Shown: positions 8,103 to 18,877, counted from the stretch's first letter. The stretch: 47,178 nucleotides of DNA from Paenibacillus oenotherae (GCF_019443105.1 NZ_JAHZIJ010000031.1:1-47178), one strand, 5' to 3'. A program made the numbers and translations. Notes: a model not told the origin generated them from the letters alone.

Positions 8103-9458
8103 CTATGTGGCAGGCGTCGAGCGCGTCGGCCGTCTTCCTGCTCCCATGCTGCTTGAGCCCCCGGAAGAGCTTGGCGGCCTGTTTGGTCTAGGTGCCGATG
8201 GCTGCGGGGTCGAGGAAAGATCAAGAGACATCAGGAACTCCTCGTTCGTCTTCGTATCCGCAAGCTTCTTCAGGAAGCCATCTACAAATTCCAGCGAATC
8301 GTTCATGTTTTTACGTATCGCCCACACTTTGTCAAGCTGTTCCTTCGTTAGCAGCATCTCTTCACGCCGTGTACCCGAACGTCGAATATCGAGCGCAGGG
8401 AAGATGCGACGCTCTGCAAGCTTGCGATCAAGATGAAGCTCCATATTGCCAGTTCCCTTGAACTCTTCATAGATAACATCATCCATACGGGAACCCGTCT
8501 CGATCAAGGCCGTAGCCAGTATCGTCAAGCTTCCGCCTTCCTCCACATTCCGCGCCGAGCCGAAGAACCGCTTTGGCCGATGGAATGCCGCAGGGTCAAT
8601 ACCTCCGCTCAATGTTCTGCCTGAAGGCGGAATGACAAGGTTGTAGGCACGCGCCAGACGTGTAATGCTGTCCAGCAATATAACAACATCCTTCTTGTGC
8701 TCAACAAGCCGAAGCGCACGCTCCAGCACAAGCTCCGCCACTTTAATATGATTCTCCGGCAGCTCATCGAATGTCGATGCAACAACCTCTCCCTTAACAG
8801 AACGCTGCATGTCCGTTACTTCCTCAGGACGCTCATCAATCAGCAGCACGAATAGCTCAATCTCCGGATTATTCGTCGAAATGCTGTTGGCAATTTCCTT
8901 GAGCAGCAAAGTCTTGCCTGCTTTCGGCGGAGCGACGATCAAACCACGCTGGCCAAGACCCACGGGAGCGAGCACATCCATAATGCGTGTTGATAATTTC
9001 GACTGGGAAGTTTCGAGAACCAGCTTCTTTTCTGGATAGAGAGGAGTTAGGGCAGGAAAGTGAAGGCGTTCTGCAGCATGTTCGGGGCTTTCTCCATTTA
9101 CGGCGTTGACCTGCAGCAGGCCGAAATAGCGCTCATTTTCTTTGGGAGCACGACATTTGCCGGAAACAAGATCACCCGTCCGCAAATCGAACTTGCGAAT
9201 TTGGGAGGCTGAGATATAGATGTCCTCCGTACTCGGCAAATAGTTGATCGGCCTGAGAAAACCATAGCCCTCCGATAAAATCTCCAGCACGCCCTGCATA
9301 AACATAAGACCGCTTTGTTCTGCCTGTGCACGTAAAATTGCAAAAATTAATTCCTTCTTCTTAAGCTGACCATAATAAGGAATTTGATATTGTTTAGCCA
9401 GCTTATATAGTTCAGTCAGCTTCATCTCTTCAAGATCTGTGATCTGAAGTTCGGACAT
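8103..9458 (-). CDS. rho: Transcription termination factor Rho
   Basis: Rho is the hexameric RNA helicase that ends transcription of untranslated RNA. The 451-residue protein shows the N-terminal helical domain ([16 protein letters not shown]), the cold-shock-like RNA-binding domain (EGYGFLR...[18 protein letters not shown]), the Walker [15 protein letters not shown], Walker [17 protein letters not shown], the Q loop ([17 protein letters not shown]) and the R loop region [20 protein letters not shown]. After the ATPase core there is a low-complexity tail of about 35 residues rich in Ser, Pro, Gly and Arg, not found in the short Bacillus protein. The gene is followed closely by the radical SAM gene. 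Confidence 0.97.
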   Translation of the reverse strand: MSELQITDLEEMKLTELYKLAKQYQIPYYGQLKKKELIFAILRAQAEQSGLMFMQGVLEILSEGYGFLRPINYLPSTEDIYISASQIRKFDLRTGDLVSGKCRAPKENERYFGLLQVNAVNGESPEHAAERLHFPALTPLYPEKKLVLETSQSKLSTRIMDVLAPVGLGQRGLIVAPPKAGKTLLLKEIANSISTNNPEIELFVLLIDERPEEVTDMQRSVKGEVVASTFDELPENHIKVAELVLERALRLVEHKKDVVILLDSITRLARAYNLVIPPSGRTLSGGIDPAAFHRPKRFFGSARNVEEGGSLTILATALIETGSRMDDVIYEEFKGTGNMELHLDRKLAERRIFPALDIRRSGTRREEMLLTKEQLDKVWAIRKNMNDSLEFVDGFLKKLADTKTNEEFLMSLDLSSTPQPSAPRPNRPPSSSGGSSSMGAGRRPTRSTPAT

Positions 9459-9571
9459 GTTCTCACCACTTCTTTATTCAATGATCAATCCTATCAATAA
9501 ATCAATCCAACTTATTCCAGCATTGCCGGAAAAGAACCGGTCTATTCCGCGTCCGGTTCCGCCAGTCTCCA

Positions 9572-10825
9572 TTACTCCTGCTCACGCCACACATCTGCGC
9601 CGAGCATTCGCAAATTGTCTACTAAATTATCATAACCTCGGTCGATGTATTCGACACCGGTAATTTCGGTCACGCCCTCTGTCACAGTAAGCGCCGCAAC
9701 AACAAGAGCAGCCCCTGCCCGCAAATCCGCAGCTCTTACCTTCGCTGCATTGAGCGGCCCGCCCTCAACAATGGCAGAGCGTCCCTCTACGCGGATGTTA
9801 GCACCCATACGTGTTAGCTCAGGAACATGCTTGAACCTGTTGCTGTACACATAATCGCTCAAAATGCTTACACCTTTGGTCTGTGTCAACAAGCTGGTCA
9901 TAGGGGATTGCAAATCAGTGGCAAATCCGGGGTAAACTAACGCCTTCACGTCTATCGCTTCGTAGTGGGGCTGCCCCACAATTCGAATCGATTCATCCAT
10001 TTCATAAACATGAACGCCCATTTCTTGAAGCTTGGCGGTCATGGCCTCCATATGTTTCGGAATAACATTATCTATAATAACATCGCCGCGCGTTGCAGCT
10101 GCAGCTATCATGTAAGTACCTGCTTGAATGCGGTCTGGAATAATGGAGTGCCGGCAGCCATGCAGGCTATCCACGCCCTCAATACGTATCGTTTCCGTTC
10201 CCGCCCCTTTAATCTTTGCACCCATGGCGTTCAAAAGTGTAGCTACATCTATGATTTCAGGCTCTTTTGCCGCGTTTTCGATAATTGTGAATCCTTTGGC
10301 CTTGGAGGCCGCAAGCATAATATTAATGGTTGCTCCCACACTGACAACATCCAGATAAATCTTGGCTCCCCGAAGCTCCTTGGCTACGATACGCACCGAT
10401 CCATGATCGTTGGTCACTTGTGCGCCAAGCGCTTCAAAGCCTTTAATATGCTGATCGATTGGCCGTGGCTCAAAATTACAGCCGCCTGGCAAGCCGATTG
10501 TCGCTTCACCAAACCGTCCAAGCATAGCACCCATCAAATAATAGGATGCGCGAAGCAATTTCACTTTCCCGTTAGGCATAGGAGTAGATTGCATAAGGGA
10601 TGGATCAATGACAATGGTGTCACCGTTCCAAGTCACAGTACCGCCCAGCTCCTGAAGAATATCACTATATACCGCTACATCGCTAAGAAGCGGCAGGTTA
10701 TCCAATATTACCGTCGATTCCGCCAATATTGCGGCGGGCAGAAGAGCGACCGCGCTATTCTTCGCTCCACTAATCTGAACGGTCCCGCGCAGCGGAAGTC
10801 CGCCGCGTACCATCAATTTTTCCAT
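9572..10825 (-). CDS. murA: UDP-N-acetylglucosamine 1-carboxyvinyltransferase (MurAB/MurZ type)
   Basis: MurA transfers enolpyruvate from PEP to UDP-GlcNAc, the first committed step of peptidoglycan synthesis, and is the target of fosfomycin. The 417-residue protein has the [13 protein letters not shown] substrate loop, [16 protein letters not shown], and the catalytic cysteine in [20 protein letters not shown]. The last two are close to B. subtilis MurAB (MurZ), the paralogue encoded next to rho, so this is that paralogue by position. I set the start at the ATG at 10823-10825 because it gives the family N-terminus MEKL; GGGAGG is 12 bases upstream. An ATG at 10834 is only three bases from that site, and the frame runs open to 10915. 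Confidence 0.95.
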   Translation of the reverse strand: MEKLMVRGGLPLRGTVQISGAKNSAVALLPAAILAESTVILDNLPLLSDVAVYSDILQELGGTVTWNGDTIVIDPSLMQSTPMPNGKVKLLRASYYLMGAMLGRFGEATIGLPGGCNFEPRPIDQHIKGFEALGAQVTNDHGSVRIVAKELRGAKIYLDVVSVGATINIMLAASKAKGFTIIENAAKEPEIIDVATLLNAMGAKIKGAGTETIRIEGVDSLHGCRHSIIPDRIQAGTYMIAAAATRGDVIIDNVIPKHMEAMTAKLQEMGVHVYEMDESIRIVGQPHYEAIDVKALVYPGFATDLQSPMTSLLTQTKGVSILSDYVYSNRFKHVPELTRMGANIRVEGRSAIVEGGPLNAAKVRAADLRAGAALVVAALTVTEGVTEITGVEYIDRGYDNLVDNLRMLGADVWREQE

Positions 10826-10994
10826 CAGATTCATTATCCTCCCATTCGGAAGAGAACAAAGGAAAAACCGCCGAAACCCACGATCTTCATCGTTACGGCA
10901 CAACCAGCGCTCCACATTCCAGCTGATGCTTGAATCCGGAAGCGCGAGCTGTCAACTTGGGCTTCACATGGCGGTTTGTTCCTTGCTCCGGATG

Positions 10995-11849
10995 TTACGC
11001 TTGGTTGCTGCTGCCGAACAGCCGGATTTTTTCTTGTACAACTGCTTTCATTGCTTTACGAGCAGGTGTCAGGTATTTGCGCGGATCATATACAGTTGCA
11101 TTGCCGCCAAGAACTTCACGAATAGCGTTCGTACAAGCAACTTGGTTCTCTGTATTCACATTAATTTTGCCAACGCCAGCTGCGATCGACAGACGAATTG
11201 CTTCGTCAGGTACGCCGGAACCGCCATGCAAAACAACCGGTACTGGAATAGCACTGGCTACTTTTTGAATGATATCGTAGTGGATGTTAGGCTCGCCCGC
11301 ATACATACCGTGAGCTGTACCTACTGCGATTGCCAAGCAGTCAACGCCCGTCTCTTCGTAGAAACGAATCGCTTCTTCCGGCTTCGCAAGGGATGCATTT
11401 GCTTCATCAACGCTGATGTCGTCCTCAACGCCGCCGATTGTTCCAAGCTCACCCTCAACAGAAACGCCCATTGCATGTGCCGCTTTAACAACTTGCTTCG
11501 TCAATTCGATGTTCTCTTCAAGACCGTAGTGGGAACCATCGAACATAACGGATGAGAAGCCCGCACGGATACATTTCATTGCTACTTCAAAGCTGCTGCC
11601 GTGATCAAGGTGAAGCGCGATTGGCAGACCGGATTGCTTGGCAGCCGCTTCAGCGATTGCTACAGTGAACTCGATTCCCATGTATTTCAGTGCGCCTTCG
11701 CTAACACCAAAAATAAACGGCGAATTCTCTTCCATAGCAGCTTCAACGATTGATTGAGCGAATTCAAGGTTGTTCATGTTGAATTGTCCTACCGCGAACT
11801 TGTTCGCTTTTGCCTTAGGCAAAAATTCATTCATAGATACGAGTGGCAT
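10995..11849 (-). CDS. fbaA: Class II fructose-bisphosphate aldolase
   Basis: The 284-residue enzyme interconverts fructose 1,6-bisphosphate with dihydroxyacetone phosphate and glyceraldehyde 3-phosphate in glycolysis and gluconeogenesis. Zinc ligands and active-site residues are visible in ALHLDHGSSFE (the D and H of LDHG), VEGELGTIGG, GTAHGMYAG and VLHGGSGVPDEAI, with the phosphate loop GVGKINVNTE. AGGAGG precedes the ATG by nine bases. It follows spo0F with its own promoter and a leader of about 220 bases containing strong competing inverted repeats. The order murAB-fbaA-spo0F-pyrG is that of Bacillus, without the transaldolase gene. Confidence 0.97.
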   Translation of the reverse strand: MPLVSMNEFLPKAKANKFAVGQFNMNNLEFAQSIVEAAMEENSPFIFGVSEGALKYMGIEFTVAIAEAAAKQSGLPIALHLDHGSSFEVAMKCIRAGFSSVMFDGSHYGLEENIELTKQVVKAAHAMGVSVEGELGTIGGVEDDISVDEANASLAKPEEAIRFYEETGVDCLAIAVGTAHGMYAGEPNIHYDIIQKVASAIPVPVVLHGGSGVPDEAIRLSIAAGVGKINVNTENQVACTNAIREVLGGNATVYDPRKYLTPARKAMKAVVQEKIRLFGSSNQA

Positions 11850-11861
11850 AATTCTCTCTTC

Positions 11862-11943
11862 CTCCTAAAAGTTTTCTGCTTATGCTCCCCTTACAAGCTG
11901 CCTGCGGCAGAAAACTTGCTTGTAAGCATATGCATGTTTTCTG
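11862..11943 (-). promoter_or_regulatory. Structured fbaA leader with overlapping inverted repeats
   Basis: The last 80 bases before the fbaA ribosome binding site contain, in minus-strand order: CAGAAAAC (11936-11943), CTTACAAGC (11918-11926), AAGTTTTCTGC (11907-11917), GCTTGTAAG (11890-11898) and GCAGAAAACTT (11869-11879), directly followed by TTTTAGGAGG. The second and fourth segments are perfect 9-bp complements, and the third and fifth are perfect 11-bp complements, so the two helices interleave. The first segment can also pair with the third. This is the layout of a pseudoknot or of mutually exclusive folds next to the ribosome binding site. It matches no riboswitch class I recognise. 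Confidence 0.55.
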
Positions 11944-12074
11944 TGATGCTTCGCAGATGGGCAGAAACTATGCCGGCCCCTCTCGGGGAACAATTCAATT
12001 CCAGACATATCCGGCACTTGACAGCACCGTTTCCGGGCCCATCCTGAGGCTCGTCCGACTTGTCACACTGAGCT

Positions 12075-12083
12075 ATTATACCA
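12075..12083 (-). promoter_or_regulatory. Extended -10 promoter for fbaA
   Basis: Minus-strand TGGTATAAT provides a perfect -10 (12075-12080) with the TGn extension. The -35 at the right distance is poor (TACCAA), as is common for extended -10 promoters. It lies between the spo0F terminator and fbaA and would give a leader of roughly 220 bases. Confidence 0.55.
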
Positions 12084-12149
12084 CAACAGGGCATTGTTTG
12101 GTACAGTCCTTTGCAACATCGTCTCACGCGCTCATCACAACCAGGTGAT

Positions 12150-12178
12150 AAAAAAATGAGGGCCCCGATTAGGACCCT
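12150..12178 (-). terminator. Intrinsic terminator overlapping the end of spo0F
   Basis: Minus-strand AGGGTCC (12172-12178) pairs with GGGCCCT (12159-12165) around a short loop that contains the TAA stop codon of spo0F, followed by TTTTTTT. The 5' arm of the stem encodes the last two residues of Spo0F. Confidence 0.8.
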
Positions 12179-12567
12179 ACTGCATACCAATTATTCGATT
12201 CTCCACCGCGCAGCTGCATGTTGACCGCCATTCGCATTTCATCAATGTCGAACGGTTTCGTGAAATGCATCAACGCGCCATGGTCAGTCGCTTCTTTGAT
12301 CATATCCAGCTCTCCGTAAGCCGTCATCATGATCACCTTGATCTCCTTGTTGATGGCCTTCAAATGCTTCAATATCTCAAGTCCATCCATGCCCGGGATC
12401 TTCATATCTAATAAGACAAGATCCGGCGCTTCATCTCTAACGATTTCAAGCGCCAGCTTGCCATTGGAGGCTTGAAAGGTCGCATACCCTTCACTGCTAA
12501 ATACTTCCATCAGCAAGACGCGAATTCCGTTTTGATCATCGACGATCAACACTTTCTTCTTATCCAA
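12169..12567 (-). CDS. spo0F: Sporulation phosphorelay response regulator Spo0F
   Basis: Spo0F takes phosphate from sporulation kinases and passes it to Spo0B, which phosphorylates Spo0A. The 132-residue protein is a lone receiver domain with the acidic pair in [10 protein letters not shown], the phosphoacceptor Asp in [18 protein letters not shown], the Thr in [12 protein letters not shown] and the Lys in [10 protein letters not shown]. These stretches match B. subtilis Spo0F very closely, including the Q following the acidic pair. It is a few residues longer at the C-terminus. It starts at TTG (12567), seven bases after AGGAGG. The promoter upstream matches sigma-H, as in B. subtilis. Its neighbours pyrG and fbaA are also conserved. 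Confidence 0.96.
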   Translation of the reverse strand: MDKKKVLIVDDQNGIRVLLMEVFSSEGYATFQASNGKLALEIVRDEAPDLVLLDMKIPGMDGLEILKHLKAINKEIKVIMMTAYGELDMIKEATDHGALMHFTKPFDIDEMRMAVNMQLRGGESNNWYAVGS

Positions 12568-12645
12568 CTTGAAACCCTCCTACAAATGCCGACACCTACC
12601 AGTACGACACGAATTGTTAACCCCATACAAACGCCGATCATTAAC

Positions 12646-12675
12646 ATATTCGCTTGTCAACATTCATTATCCTGC
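12646..12675 (-). promoter_or_regulatory. Sigma-H promoter of spo0F
   Basis: Minus-strand GCAGGATAA (12667-12675) and AGCGAATAT (12646-12654), spaced 12 bp, fit the sigma-H consensus RnAGGAwWW-N11-12-RnnGAATww at every defined position. B. subtilis spo0F is known to be driven by sigma-H. A TTGACA also lies between the two boxes, but no good -10 for sigma-A follows it. Confidence 0.85.
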
Positions 12676-12702
12676 TTCTAATGGAAAAATAATTAAAAAT
12701 AT

Positions 12703-14490
<1,788 letters not shown>

Positions 14491-14517
14491 GAGAACATAT
14501 CGAGCGAAAGCGGTCTT

Positions 14518-15096
14518 TTATCGGTCATCGTCCTCATCATCATCTTCAGCGTCGTCATCAAAGCCGTCCTCATCGTCAGAATCGTCGAGATCTTCAGAAT
14601 CCTCTTCCTCGGATTCCTCATCCATCTCCTCATCATCGATCAGAACTTCTTCATCAACTTCCGCTTCTTCCTCTGCTTCTTCGAAGATCTCTCCATCTTC
14701 ATCATAAGCATCGAAATCCTCTTCATCCGCTGCGAAGGATTCTTCTTCATCATCGGAGTAGAGATCATCATCATCATCTTCGTCATTAATAATACGAGGA
14801 CGCTTCGCACTGCCTACCGGATCCTCGGAACGCTCTACCGGATACCAGCGCTTCAATCCCCACATATTGCTGCCCACACAGGCAAAGCGACCATCGATAT
14901 TGATTTCCGTATATACTTGCGCAATAACCTGGTTGATTTCTTCTTGAGACAAGCCTCTGATTTTCGCTATTTCCATCATTAGATCACGAAAATAGAACGG
15001 CGTATTGACCGCTTTCAGCAATTCAAACGCCAAATCGACCATCGGCATTTCCTTGATGCGTTCAGGATCAATTTTTAAGGTGTAGTCGCTGCTCAT
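14518..15096 (-). CDS. rpoE: DNA-directed RNA polymerase delta subunit
   Basis: Delta is a Firmicute-specific RNA polymerase subunit that promotes recycling of the enzyme and affects sensitivity to the initiating nucleotide. The 192-residue product has the folded HARE-HTH domain (about 5-90: MPMVDLAFELLKAVNTPFYF...INIDGRFACVGSNMWGLKRW) and a C-terminal tail of about 90 residues that is almost entirely Asp and Glu. The ATG at 15094-15096 with GAGAGG ten bases upstream gives the usual MSSDYTLKID start. It precedes pyrG in the same direction, but pyrG has its own promoter. Confidence 0.95.
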   Translation of the reverse strand: MSSDYTLKIDPERIKEMPMVDLAFELLKAVNTPFYFRDLMMEIAKIRGLSQEEINQVIAQVYTEINIDGRFACVGSNMWGLKRWYPVERSEDPVGSAKRPRIINDEDDDDDLYSDDEEESFAADEEDFDAYDEDGEIFEEAEEEAEVDEEVLIDDEEMDEESEEEDSEDLDDSDDEDGFDDDAEDDDEDDDR

Positions 15097-15204
15097 CTTG
15101 ACACTTCCTCTCATGCGAATCCGCCGCTTCCTGCAAGCGAACCATTATCATCCTATAGTAAAACCTATTTCCTGCAAAAAAGCAAGCGTCCCCGCAGATA
15201 GAGA

Positions 15205-15238
15205 CAAAAAGAAAAAGCGAAGGGCGATCCCTCGCTTT
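15205..15238 (-). terminator. Terminator-like hairpin upstream of rpoE
   Basis: Minus-strand AAAGCGA-GGG pairs with CCC-TCGCTTT around a 4-base loop with one bulge, followed by TTTTTCTTTTTG. It faces rpoE and sits about 110 bases before its start, with no minus-strand gene behind it. The gap between rpoE and the protease (15097-15441) holds nothing else firm: a TATAAT-like box near 15353 has no good -35. It may be an attenuator in an rpoE leader. Confidence 0.5.
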
Positions 15239-15441
15239 GACTGTATCCTGTTGGATGCGGCAACAGCGTCCTACCCGAATGTCCTAAAGCCGCTGCCCGC
15301 TCCTTATTCATACTATGTCCCCGGACGGCGAATGACACGGTTTTGCGCCTAATTATATGAAAAAAGGCAACTTGCTCATACAGCTTGTTGCTCTCCTTCA
15401 TACAATACTTCAGCATGATCCGACTTGGAGGGGACGCCAAA

Positions 15442-16575
15442 TTGGACAGAACTGCAATTCTTCGTTGGTTACAGGGCGCATTCGCCAAGCCCGCCTATCG
15501 CGCAAAACGGCGAATCGTCCGTTTTCGGCAGCATAGCGACTACAAACGTTTTCTCCATGAATGGTCGGAGCTGAACGCGCCTCCCGCCTCCCGGAATACT
15601 ATCCGGCATTTGCCGGCGATCGAAGCCTTCTCTCTCCTTCTGTCGGATGAGGAGGCAGCTGCCCGCCACCATCAAAGCATATGGATCGAGGACGACCCGC
15701 TAGTAACGGTTCATGCCACGATTCACAAACCAGCCTCCCGTGAGAAGGGCATCCCATGGGGGGTCGGCCAGATTAGAGCACCTCAAGCGTGGAGCACCAC
15801 GACAGGCCATCGCATCAAGGTTGGTGTAATCGATACCGGCGTCGACTTCAGCCACCCGGACTTGAAACATTCACTGGGCCGGGGAATCAATCTGCTGAAT
15901 CGCGGCTCGCTCCCGCATGATGACAATGGCCACGGCACACATATTGCAGGAACGATTGCAGCAGCCAATCAGCTGCGCGGCATGATCGGCGTCGCACCGC
16001 GTGCGACGGTCTATCCTGTCAAAGCCTTTGACCAGCATGGCAGCGCATTTGTATCCGACATTATTCTCGGCATTGATTGGTGCGTTCGCAACCGCATGGA
16101 TATCATCAATATGAGCTTCGGCATGAAGACCCGCAGCAAGTCGCTTCTCAGCGCAGTTACAAGCGCATACAACGCAGGTGTTATTATTATTGCTTCCTCC
16201 GGAAACGATGGGAAACGCAAATCCATCGACTACCCCGCCCGCTATTCGCAAACGATATCCGTCGCCGCCACCAACCGGATGCGCCGCATAGCATTATTCA
16301 GCAATCGCGGCGCCTATATCGATGTTTTTGCACCCGGCGACAAAATTTTATCCGCATGGCTGAATGGCAAATACAACGAAATGAGCGGCACTTCGATGGC
16401 AACTTCTCATGTCAGCGGCGCAGTCGCGCTGCTGCTTGCTCACCGCCCCAATCTATCGCCTGCGGAAATAAAGGCCATTCTGAGGCGGTCGATGATCCCG
16501 CTTCGAGGAACCAAAGCTCCCCGGCTAACCGGGGAGCTGGATGTCATGCGTATGCTGCAGGCTGCCGACCGTTAG
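15442..16575 (+). CDS. Subtilisin-like serine protease (S8 family)
   Basis: The 377-residue protein carries the complete S8 triad: Asp in VGVIDTGVDFSHPDL, His in DDNGHGTHIAGTIAAA, Ser in NEMSGTSMATSHVSGAVALL, plus the oxyanion Asn in ASSGNDGKRK. About 100 N-terminal residues resemble an inhibitor-type propeptide (FRQHSDYKRFLHEW...). There is no signal peptide, which points to an intracellular enzyme or an atypical export route. I set the start at TTG 15442, eight bases after GGAGGGG; an ATG at 15415 lacks a ribosome binding site. The gene stands alone on the plus strand between rpoE and argS, convergent with argS. Confidence 0.85.
   Translation: MDRTAILRWLQGAFAKPAYRAKRRIVRFRQHSDYKRFLHEWSELNAPPASRNTIRHLPAIEAFSLLLSDEEAAARHHQSIWIEDDPLVTVHATIHKPASREKGIPWGVGQIRAPQAWSTTTGHRIKVGVIDTGVDFSHPDLKHSLGRGINLLNRGSLPHDDNGHGTHIAGTIAAANQLRGMIGVAPRATVYPVKAFDQHGSAFVSDIILGIDWCVRNRMDIINMSFGMKTRSKSLLSAVTSAYNAGVIIIASSGNDGKRKSIDYPARYSQTISVAATNRMRRIALFSNRGAYIDVFAPGDKILSAWLNGKYNEMSGTSMATSHVSGAVALLLAHRPNLSPAEIKAILRRSMIPLRGTKAPRLTGELDVMRMLQAADR
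16515..16538. repeat. Perfect 10-bp inverted repeat inside the protease gene
   Basis: AGCTCCCCGG and CCGGGGAGCT are exact complements around the loop CTAA. The structure lies in the coding region about 40 bp before the stop codon and is not followed by a T run. It may arise by chance from GC-rich codons or influence mRNA stability at the 3' end. Confidence 0.6.
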
Positions 16576-16588
16576 GTTTGCAGCCTGC
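16557..16588. terminator. Hairpin at the protease stop codon, possible terminator
   Basis: GCAGGCTGC (16557-16565) and GCAGCCTGC (16580-16588) form a perfect 9-bp stem with the protease TAG in the 14-base loop. It is in the gap between the convergent protease and argS genes. No T run follows on either strand, so termination would be Rho-dependent or inefficient. Confidence 0.35.
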
Positions 16589-16663
16589 ATTATTGATGGA
16601 GCAGGCTGCACCTGTTTCCGCACCGCCCTTGCCCGTCAGCGAAGAAGCTTGCAGCTCGCTCTA

Positions 16664-18343
16664 TTACATCCGCTCTGGAGCGGATACGCCAACAAGGCGA
16701 AGCACGTTCGCAATGACGACACGGACTGCCCCAAGCAATGCCAGACGAGCTCCTGTCTGCGCAGCATCCTCTGTAATGACACGCTCTGCCCTGTAGTAGC
16801 TGTGGAACTGGGAGGCCAGCTCATATACATAGCGGACAAGACGATGCGGCGCATACTGTTCTGCCGCTTCCGCTATTTCTTGCGGGAGCTCGCCCATTTT
16901 GCGCAGCAGATCAAACTCATGCTCTGTCGACAGCGTAGTAAAGTCAATGGAATCCGTGGAGCCCAGTACTACACCCTGCTCCTCTGCCTGGCGGAATACG
17001 CTGCAGATGCGCGCATGGGCATATTGCACATAGAAGACCGGATTCTCGTTCGATGTCGAAATAGCCAGATCCATGTCAAAGTCCAGGTGCGAATCCATGC
17101 TGCGCATCGTAAAGAAATAACGGATCGCATCCACGCCAACTTCATCCATCAGATCTTCCATTGTAACGGCCTTGCCCGTCCGCTTGGACATCTTGACCTT
17201 CTCGCCGTTCTGGAAAAGACTGACCATCTGCGCAATAAGCACCGTCAGCTTGCCCGGATCATTGCCCAGCGCCTCCATTGCCGCTTTCACACGCGGAATG
17301 TAGCCGTGATGATCCGCCCCCCAGATGTTGATCATGCGATCATAGCCGCGGCCAAATTTATCACGATGATACGCAATATCCGGTGTCAGATAGGTGTACG
17401 ATCCGTCATTCTTTACAAGAACACGGTTCTTGTCATCGCCATACGGCATCGTAGACAGCCAGGTAGCGCCGCCCTCCTCGAACACTTGCCCGCGCTCACG
17501 CAGCGCTTCCAGCGCTTGCTCGACCTGTCCGGTCTCATAAAGCGATGTTTCGCTGTACCAGACGTCAAAGCCAACGCGGAACCGGCCAAGGTCGCGCTTA
17601 ATCTTGTCCAGCTCACGCTGAAGACCGTATTCGCGGAAGAAGGCAAACCGCTCATCATCGGACAACGAGAGCAGCCGCTCACCCTCTGCCTCAACGAGCG
17701 CCTTGGCGAAACCAACAATGTCCTCGCCATGGTAGCCATCCTCCGGCATTGGCACATCCTGGCCAAGCGCCTGCTTGTAACGGGCTTCTATGGATTTCGC
17801 AAGATTAGCTACCTGGTTGCCGGCATCATTGATGTAATACTCACGAGTAACCTTATACCCGGCATAATCCAGAACATTGCAGAGCGCATCCCCTACCGCC
17901 GCTCCGCGCGCATGGCCCAAATGCAGGCTGCCTGTCGGATTCGCACTCACATACTCTACCTGCACGCTTTGTCCATTACCCGCATCAACGCGGCCATATT
18001 CCTCTCCCTGCTGAAGCACATCCGCTACAACGGGGTACAAATAGCTTCTGTCCAGGCGGAAGTTGATAAAGCCAGGGCCTGCGATCTCCGCCGATTGAAT
18101 ATAGCCCTGGCCAACAGGCAGGTTCGCGATGATTGCTTCGGCAATTTGGCGGGGGTTCTTCTTGGCCAGCTTCGTCAGTTGCATGGCAGCATTCGTAGCG
18201 AGGTCGCCATGCGCCTTATCCTTGGGAACTTCCAGCACGAAGAGAGGAAGCTCCTCACGGCTCACAAGCCCCGCAGCTACAACCGCTTCAGAGAGCGCCT
18301 CCTTCACTTTTACATACAGTTGTTCAATTACGTTTGTTCTCAT
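16664..18343 (-). CDS. argS: Arginyl-tRNA synthetase, copy 1
   Basis: The 559-residue class I synthetase attaches arginine to tRNA-Arg. It has the N-terminal add-1 domain (GDLATNAAMQLTKLAKKNPRQIA), HIGH motif in VSANPTGSLHLGHARGAAVG, the INDAGNQ block, KMSK variant VKMSKRTGKAVT, and a C-terminal anticodon-binding helical domain ending with NVLRLVGVSAPERM. This is the usual bacterial type. The ATG at 18341-18343 follows GGAGGG at ten bases. It is 42 bp after ywiB, and a sigma-A-like promoter before ywiB probably drives both. A second, quite different ArgRS is encoded on the other side of ywiB. Confidence 0.95.
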   Translation of the reverse strand: MRTNVIEQLYVKVKEALSEAVVAAGLVSREELPLFVLEVPKDKAHGDLATNAAMQLTKLAKKNPRQIAEAIIANLPVGQGYIQSAEIAGPGFINFRLDRSYLYPVVADVLQQGEEYGRVDAGNGQSVQVEYVSANPTGSLHLGHARGAAVGDALCNVLDYAGYKVTREYYINDAGNQVANLAKSIEARYKQALGQDVPMPEDGYHGEDIVGFAKALVEAEGERLLSLSDDERFAFFREYGLQRELDKIKRDLGRFRVGFDVWYSETSLYETGQVEQALEALRERGQVFEEGGATWLSTMPYGDDKNRVLVKNDGSYTYLTPDIAYHRDKFGRGYDRMINIWGADHHGYIPRVKAAMEALGNDPGKLTVLIAQMVSLFQNGEKVKMSKRTGKAVTMEDLMDEVGVDAIRYFFTMRSMDSHLDFDMDLAISTSNENPVFYVQYAHARICSVFRQAEEQGVVLGSTDSIDFTTLSTEHEFDLLRKMGELPQEIAEAAEQYAPHRLVRYVYELASQFHSYYRAERVITEDAAQTGARLALLGAVRVVIANVLRLVGVSAPERM

Positions 18344-18385
18344 CGTTAATAGACCCTCCACAATTTTTCTGCAAGTAATGCTTCA

Positions 18386-18844
18386 CTATCCACGCTTCGC
18401 TTCCGCATGAAGGCGAATAACAAATGTTCCTGTAAGCTGATCTTCAAGCCACATGGTGTAGTGCCACTCCAGCAGCATCGGCAGTGACAGCTTGGGCTCC
18501 CCATCTTCCGATTCGTTATGCAGCATATCCCCGCATTGCATCCACAGCAGGGTGGTGTCTGTCTCCAGCCGGAATCGGGTTAATGCCGACACGTACTGGC
18601 CAGCCCGGCGCGCGCCAGCGACGAATGACTGCTCTGATTCCACATCGCCGTGGCGCGTAACATTCAGCTCACCTTCCCGCCAACGTACCATCGTACGCAC
18701 TTTGCCATGCGGCTCCGTCTCTTCATAACGGATATATACGGTACGGTTCTTGCAGTACCATTCGCCGATATGTTCATGAAGCTGCTTCTCACCGTCTATC
18801 TCGCTCTCCAGCGTGATCCGCACTTGCGCTTTATCTGTCGTCAC
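18386..18844 (-). CDS. ywiB: YwiB family beta-barrel protein (DUF1934)
   Basis: The 152-residue protein matches the DUF1934/YwiB family, calycin-like small beta-barrels found next to argS in Bacillales, of unknown function. Visible are alternating strands such as VYIRYEETEP, VRTMVRWREGELNVTRHG and ALTRFRLETDTT, and the C-terminal LEWHYTMWLEDQLTGTFVIRLHA. The start is the GTG at 18842-18844, six bases after AGGAGG; an in-frame ATG 18 bases upstream has no spaced ribosome binding site. It lies between the two argS genes. Confidence 0.85.
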   Translation of the reverse strand: MTTDKAQVRITLESEIDGEKQLHEHIGEWYCKNRTVYIRYEETEPHGKVRTMVRWREGELNVTRHGDVESEQSFVAGARRAGQYVSALTRFRLETDTTLLWMQCGDMLHNESEDGEPKLSLPMLLEWHYTMWLEDQLTGTFVIRLHAEAKRG

Positions 18845-18877
18845 TGCACGCCTCCTGTTCATTCCTCTCATGCTCCT

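Noticed and set aside
9965-10933. 322-codon plus-strand open frame
   Set aside because: It is antisense to murA and composed of shadow-like His/Cys/Arg-rich sequence.
16541-18349. 602-codon plus-strand open frame
   Set aside because: It is antisense to argS copy 1, has no ribosome binding site and no recognisable protein features.
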